NCBI RefSeq assembly: GCF_900112185.1
Contig: NZ_FOKP01000024.1
Coordinates: 1 to 64,000, forward strand
Direction: 5' to 3'
Length of the DNA stretch: 64,000 nucleotides
DNA from: Allobosea sp. CRIB-10
GTDB taxonomy: Bacteria; Pseudomonadota; Alphaproteobacteria; Rhizobiales; Beijerinckiaceae
The notes under the pieces are model-generated. The model ran no database searches. It saw only the letters and a list, made by a program, of their open reading frames with translations, and had not been told where the DNA came from. This document shows positions 59,705 to 64,000 of the stretch, piece after piece. The position numbers and the translations under genes are program-made. The first letter of the stretch is position 1. Every line of letters begins with the position of its first letter.

Positions 59705-62167
59705 TCAGACGGCGTATTCCTGGCTCTTGAAGGACAGGTGCCTGGTTCCCTCGGGGGCGTTGGAAATCTTTCGGATATTGCCCCAGGTCTGCTTGTAGTT
59801 CGGGACGATGAACTCGTTGACGCCCGCCGACACCACGTTGCCCTGCACGCCGGTCGGGAAGCCGAAAAGCATGAAGGCCTGCTTTCGCTTCGCCGAGGGC
59901 GTGGGGTAGGCCATCGCCTGCGTCGAGCCGTTGTCGTTGAACACCTCGACGAGGTCGCCCTGCTTCAGGCCGAGCTCCGCCATGTCGTCCGGATTCAGGT
60001 CGATGAAGGGATAGGGCAGGCGATCCGTGACGAAATCGTCCTGCCTGTCGAGATAGGCACTTTGCCAGACGAGGTTGGCGCGGCCGTTGTTGATCAGGAA
60101 GGCGAACTTGTCCTTCTCGGCCTGCTTGCCGGCGGATTGGAGACCGCGCCATTGCGTTTCCATGAAGGTCGCCTTGCCGTCCTTTCCACCGAACTTGCCG
60201 TCTGCGAAAAGGCGCTTGGTGCCGACGATCCGGCCGTCTGCGAAACCGGTGGCGGGCTCCTGAAAGCCGTTGGTGCCCATCGCCTTCAGCCTCTCATAGG
60301 TGACGTGCTCCCCGCCCTTCTCGTGCTTGGCGTAGCCGTCCATGAAGGCGTCTTCCTCGGTCTTCCAGTCGAAGCCTTTGAAATTGTCGGCGACTTGCGC
60401 CATGCCCATCTCGCGATAGACCCGTTCCATGTGATTGGCGATGCGCGCCGCGATCAGACAGTCCGGCATCGAGCGGCCGGGCGGATCCATGTAGCGCTCG
60501 ACGAGCCGCATGCGGCGCTCGCCGTTCATCGAGGTCAGGTTCATCTCTCCCGACGTCGCGGCCGGCAGCCAGACATGGGCGGCCTGGCCGATCTGCGTCG
60601 GCACGATGTCGACGTCGACCGAGAACAACCCGCCCTTTTTGATGGCGCCGACGATCGCCGTGACCAGCGCGGCGCGGTCGCCGAACGGCACCGAATCCAT
60701 CGCCTCCTTCACCATGTCCGTGCGCTTCTTGTAGGTGCGCTTGAACTGGTGGGCGTTGAGCGTGGTCTTGTAGTGGTCGCAGCCCCAGATGTGGTGGACG
60801 CCGCCCTTGCCCTCGATGAGGAGCTTGTCGACATAGGCGGCCGGACGGCCGACATGGGCGTCGGACGGCCGGGCGTAGCCCTCCTGATGGCCCCCGAGGC
60901 GCACGCAACCGCCGCCGGGCCGGCCGATATTGCCGGTGGCGAGCGCGACGTTCACCAGCGCGCCGTTGGTGCGGTAATTGTCGTTGCCCCAGATCAGGCC
61001 CTTCTCATAGGCGAACATCGTGCGGCGGCGGGCATTGCCCTCCTTCGGCATCGCGATCCATTCCGCCGACTGCCGGATCTGGTCGACCGTCAGTCCGGTC
61101 AGGGCGGCCGCCTGCTGGAGCGTGGTCCTGTTGGCGGCGGCCATCTTGTCGAAGCCGTTCGTGGACGCCGCGATCAGCGCCTTGTCCGTCCAGCCCTTCT
61201 CGGCGATGTAGGTCATCCAGGCGTTGAAGAGCGCGAGATCCGTGCCCGAGTTGATGGCCAGGTGCATCACGTTGTCCTTGCCCGCCTCGACCTCGCAGGC
61301 ATTCACCGTGACGGTGCGGCGCGGATCGACGATGACGATGCGGGCGGCGGCGTGGGGCTCGTTCGGGAGCTCGGCCTTCTTCTTGTCGATCGAGGTTCCC
61401 CGCAGGTTCGGCACCCAGTGATTGAGGAAGTAGTTGGTCTGGGTCTCCAGTGAGTTCGCGCCGACCATCACGATCGTGTCCGCGAGCTGGGCGTCCTCGT
61501 AGCAGTTGTTGAGCTCGCCGACGCCCATGTCCCGGGTGGCGTGGACCTCGGAGTTGTAGGCGGGCCGGTTGTGGATCCTGATGTTCTTCACCTTCATGGC
61601 GCCGAAATAGAGTTTCCCGGTACCCCAGGTGTTCTCGTAGCCGCCGCCGGCACCGCCATGGTCGTAGGCGGAGACGAAGAGCCCGTCCTCGCCCTGCTCC
61701 TTGACTACCTGGCAGGTGACGCGGGCGACGAGGTCCAGAGCGTCGTCCCAGGAGGTCGGAGACATCGCGCCGTAGCGCCAGACCATCGGGTCCGTCAGGC
61801 GCTGCGCCTGCGTCGAGCGCGCCTCGGAGAAGGAGGTCTCCGCCATCCGGGCGCCGCGAACCGAACCGAGGCCCGAATTCACCGTGCAGTTCTTGTCCGG
61901 CATGATCACGAGGTGGACGTCCTTACCGCCCTGTTTGACGATGTTGTACATCGAGGGCGAGTACCAGGCGGCGCTGTTGGCGCCCTCCTGCTTTGACAGG
62001 TCGGCCTTGAACTTGTTCTGGCTCGGGTCAGTGCCGCCCTGCTTGTTGATGTCCCAGGTGTAGGCCTTGTAGCCGCAGCCGACGATGCAGAAGTGGCAGG
62101 TGACGTTGTGCTCCTTGGCGTCCGCTGGGACGATCGGGAGGCGGTCGATCTGGCGCTTGTAGGTCAT
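59705..62167 (-). CDS. aioA: Arsenite oxidase large subunit AioA
   Basis: An 820-residue DMSO reductase-family molybdoenzyme starting at ATG 62167. The 3Fe-4S ligands are Cys24, Cys27 and Cys31 in TCHFCIVGCGY, and the usual fourth Cys is absent, as in AioA. Other landmarks are YDHGGAGGGYENTWGTGKL, GANSLETQTNYFLNHW, NIGRPGGGCVRLGGHQEGY and TQWRGLQSAGKQAEKDK. It oxidises As(III) to As(V) in the periplasm. It has no signal of its own and is exported with AioB. It starts 14 bp after aioB. Confidence 0.97.
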   Translation of the reverse strand: MTYKRQIDRLPIVPADAKEHNVTCHFCIVGCGYKAYTWDINKQGGTDPSQNKFKADLSKQEGANSAAWYSPSMYNIVKQGGKDVHLVIMPDKNCTVNSGLGSVRGARMAETSFSEARSTQAQRLTDPMVWRYGAMSPTSWDDALDLVARVTCQVVKEQGEDGLFVSAYDHGGAGGGYENTWGTGKLYFGAMKVKNIRIHNRPAYNSEVHATRDMGVGELNNCYEDAQLADTIVMVGANSLETQTNYFLNHWVPNLRGTSIDKKKAELPNEPHAAARIVIVDPRRTVTVNACEVEAGKDNVMHLAINSGTDLALFNAWMTYIAEKGWTDKALIAASTNGFDKMAAANRTTLQQAAALTGLTVDQIRQSAEWIAMPKEGNARRRTMFAYEKGLIWGNDNYRTNGALVNVALATGNIGRPGGGCVRLGGHQEGYARPSDAHVGRPAAYVDKLLIEGKGGVHHIWGCDHYKTTLNAHQFKRTYKKRTDMVKEAMDSVPFGDRAALVTAIVGAIKKGGLFSVDVDIVPTQIGQAAHVWLPAATSGEMNLTSMNGERRMRLVERYMDPPGRSMPDCLIAARIANHMERVYREMGMAQVADNFKGFDWKTEEDAFMDGYAKHEKGGEHVTYERLKAMGTNGFQEPATGFADGRIVGTKRLFADGKFGGKDGKATFMETQWRGLQSAGKQAEKDKFAFLINNGRANLVWQSAYLDRQDDFVTDRLPYPFIDLNPDDMAELGLKQGDLVEVFNDNGSTQAMAYPTPSAKRKQAFMLFGFPTGVQGNVVSAGVNEFIVPNYKQTWGNIRKISNAPEGTRHLSFKSQEYAV

Positions 62168-62181
62168 GGTCGATCCTCCGC

Positions 62182-62703
62182 TCAGAGCACGTTGGACAGG
62201 CGGCCGTAGAGGAGCTCGTCGAGCCCCTCCGCCACGATGTCGCCGTTGGTTTCGACGCGAAGCGCGTATTGCGGGAGGTTCTGGGTCGCCTGGCCCCAGA
62301 TCTGCTGCCCACCGGCCTCGCAGTCGAAGCGCGAGTAGTGGCCAGGACAGTTCAGCGTCTTGTCCCCCGCATTGAAAGCCAATGGGTAGCCCTTGTGCGG
62401 GCAAAGCGTGGCAAAGCCCACGATGTCACCATCCGGGCCGACGCCACCGGGAACGCGCTTGCCGAGCTTGATCAGGACGCCCGGCGCGTCCGCGTCGGGA
62501 TACGAGACGTCCTTGGGCTCGTTGACCTTCAGCTCCGAGACGGTCCCGAGGCGGTTGATCGGATAATCGACGCGTGCGGACGCAGGCTTGGCCTGAGCCG
62601 TTCCCGGGACCATCGTGGTCGCCGCGGCGCCCGCTGCGGCGATGCCGGCTCCCGACAGGAACCGGCGTCGGCCGATGTCGACCATCAGATCGCACTTCTT
62701 CAT
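62182..62703 (-). CDS. aioB: Arsenite oxidase Rieske subunit AioB
   Basis: A 173-residue Rieske 2Fe-2S protein with a Tat signal GRRRFLSGAGIAAAG. Cluster ligands are Cys101/His103 (CPHKGY) and Cys119/His122 (CPGHYS). The disulfide cysteines of classical Rieske proteins are replaced by Tyr and Gly. GGAGGA lies seven bases before ATG 62703. It carries AioA across the membrane and passes electrons to cytochrome c. It is first in the operon under a sigma-54 promoter. Confidence 0.96.
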   Translation of the reverse strand: MKKCDLMVDIGRRRFLSGAGIAAAGAAATTMVPGTAQAKPASARVDYPINRLGTVSELKVNEPKDVSYPDADAPGVLIKLGKRVPGGVGPDGDIVGFATLCPHKGYPLAFNAGDKTLNCPGHYSRFDCEAGGQQIWGQATQNLPQYALRVETNGDIVAEGLDELLYGRLSNVL

Positions 62704-62747
62704 TGGGAATCCTCCAGACCTGCTTCTTCTGAGCCGGCGCTGGAGGA

Positions 62748-62764
62748 CTGCAGATCACGTGCCG
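62748..62764 (-). promoter_or_regulatory. Sigma-54 promoter of the aio operon
   Basis: On the minus strand C-GGCACG-TGAT-CTGCAG keeps GG-N10-GC (GG at 62763-62762, GC at 62751-62750), close to the sigma-54 consensus GGCAC-N5-TTGCA. The start would fall about 35 bp before aioB. Confidence 0.82.
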
Positions 62765-62825
62765 ATCGAGCTTCGTTTTAGAAATGTTTTAATTTCAATG
62801 ACATGGGCTATTGGCGCCTATCCGG

Positions 62826-62845
62826 ATGTTCGGAACTCCGAACAT
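62826..62845. promoter_or_regulatory. Candidate AioR upstream activator site
   Basis: ATGTTCGGA-AC-TCCGAACAT, a perfect dyad with 9-bp arms, centred roughly 100 bp upstream of the predicted aio start. This is the usual position for an enhancer-binding protein, next to the 3' end of aioR. Confidence 0.65.
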
Positions 62846-62874
62846 GCTGCGAGCGCGAACGTCCGGCTTTCCGG

Positions 62875-64000
<1,126 letters not shown>

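Overview
The window comes from a high-GC alphaproteobacterium, most likely a Hyphomicrobiales/Bosea-type organism. That assignment is inferred from codon and base composition, the GTTC-N7-GTTC LexA box, the CbbR/CysB-like and NikR/ModE regulators, and the layout of the arsenite oxidase locus. No taxonomic marker gene is present.

The left end (1-1528) looks chromosomal: a complex I NDUFA9-like SDR gene and a tRNA-Leu(CAG). A tyrosine integrase begins about 80 bp downstream of the tRNA 3' end. From there to the right edge the content is that of a genomic island that I infer integrated at tRNA-Leu. No second att copy was found by eye, so the island probably runs past 64 kb.

Island layout. (1) 3.5-11.9 kb: a minus-strand cassette with a hypothetical Cys-pair protein, an AAA+ ATPase, four related proteins of an unrecognised family, an exonuclease I (SbcB)-like protein and another small protein. 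Five of its gaps share the same two-hairpin leader. (2) 12.2-15.8 kb: DNA damage functions, namely an SRAP/HMCES-type protein and an SOS-box-controlled umuD-umuC operon with small partners. (3) 16-31 kb: a sulfur/anion block with a solute-binding protein, YeiH-type exporter, LysR regulator, UDG-fold protein, ECF sigma/anti-sigma pair, SorA-SorB-cytochrome c, a YncE-like propeller, DUF305, a second sulfite-oxidase-fold enzyme, DUF4142, an SLC13 transporter and a ClC channel. Two of these operons share a GGAAT-N17-CGTY promoter. (4) 31-35.7 kb: nikR-nikA-nikB-nikC with a perfect NikR operator and a methyltransferase, but no nikD or nikE ATPase genes. (5) 35.9-46.6 kb: mobility and maintenance genes (DUF3987 protein, HTH protein, relaxase, MobC, ParA-like ATPase, membrane protein, UvrD-type helicase). 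(6) 46.6-64 kb: a dense arsenic island. It holds three ArsR-type regulators (one fused to an arsenate reductase), an ArsO-like flavoprotein, an MFS pump, ArsB, ArsH, a glutaredoxin-type ArsC, an LMW-PTP-type ArsC, the GAPDH/ArsJ pair, a ModE/TauE pair, and the arsenite oxidase operon aioB-aioA-moeA-cytC with its sigma-54 activator aioR running off the right edge.

How the parts work together: arsenate can be reduced by either ArsC type and expelled as arsenite by ArsB or the MFS pump. It can also be conjugated to 1-arseno-3-phosphoglycerate by the GAPDH and exported by ArsJ. Arsenite can alternatively be oxidised in the periplasm by the molybdenum/Rieske enzyme AioBA, which passes electrons to the class I cytochrome c. 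moeA and the ModE-type regulator tie this to molybdenum supply. The sulfite dehydrogenases in the middle block are also molybdoenzymes and have a closely related cytochrome c next to them.
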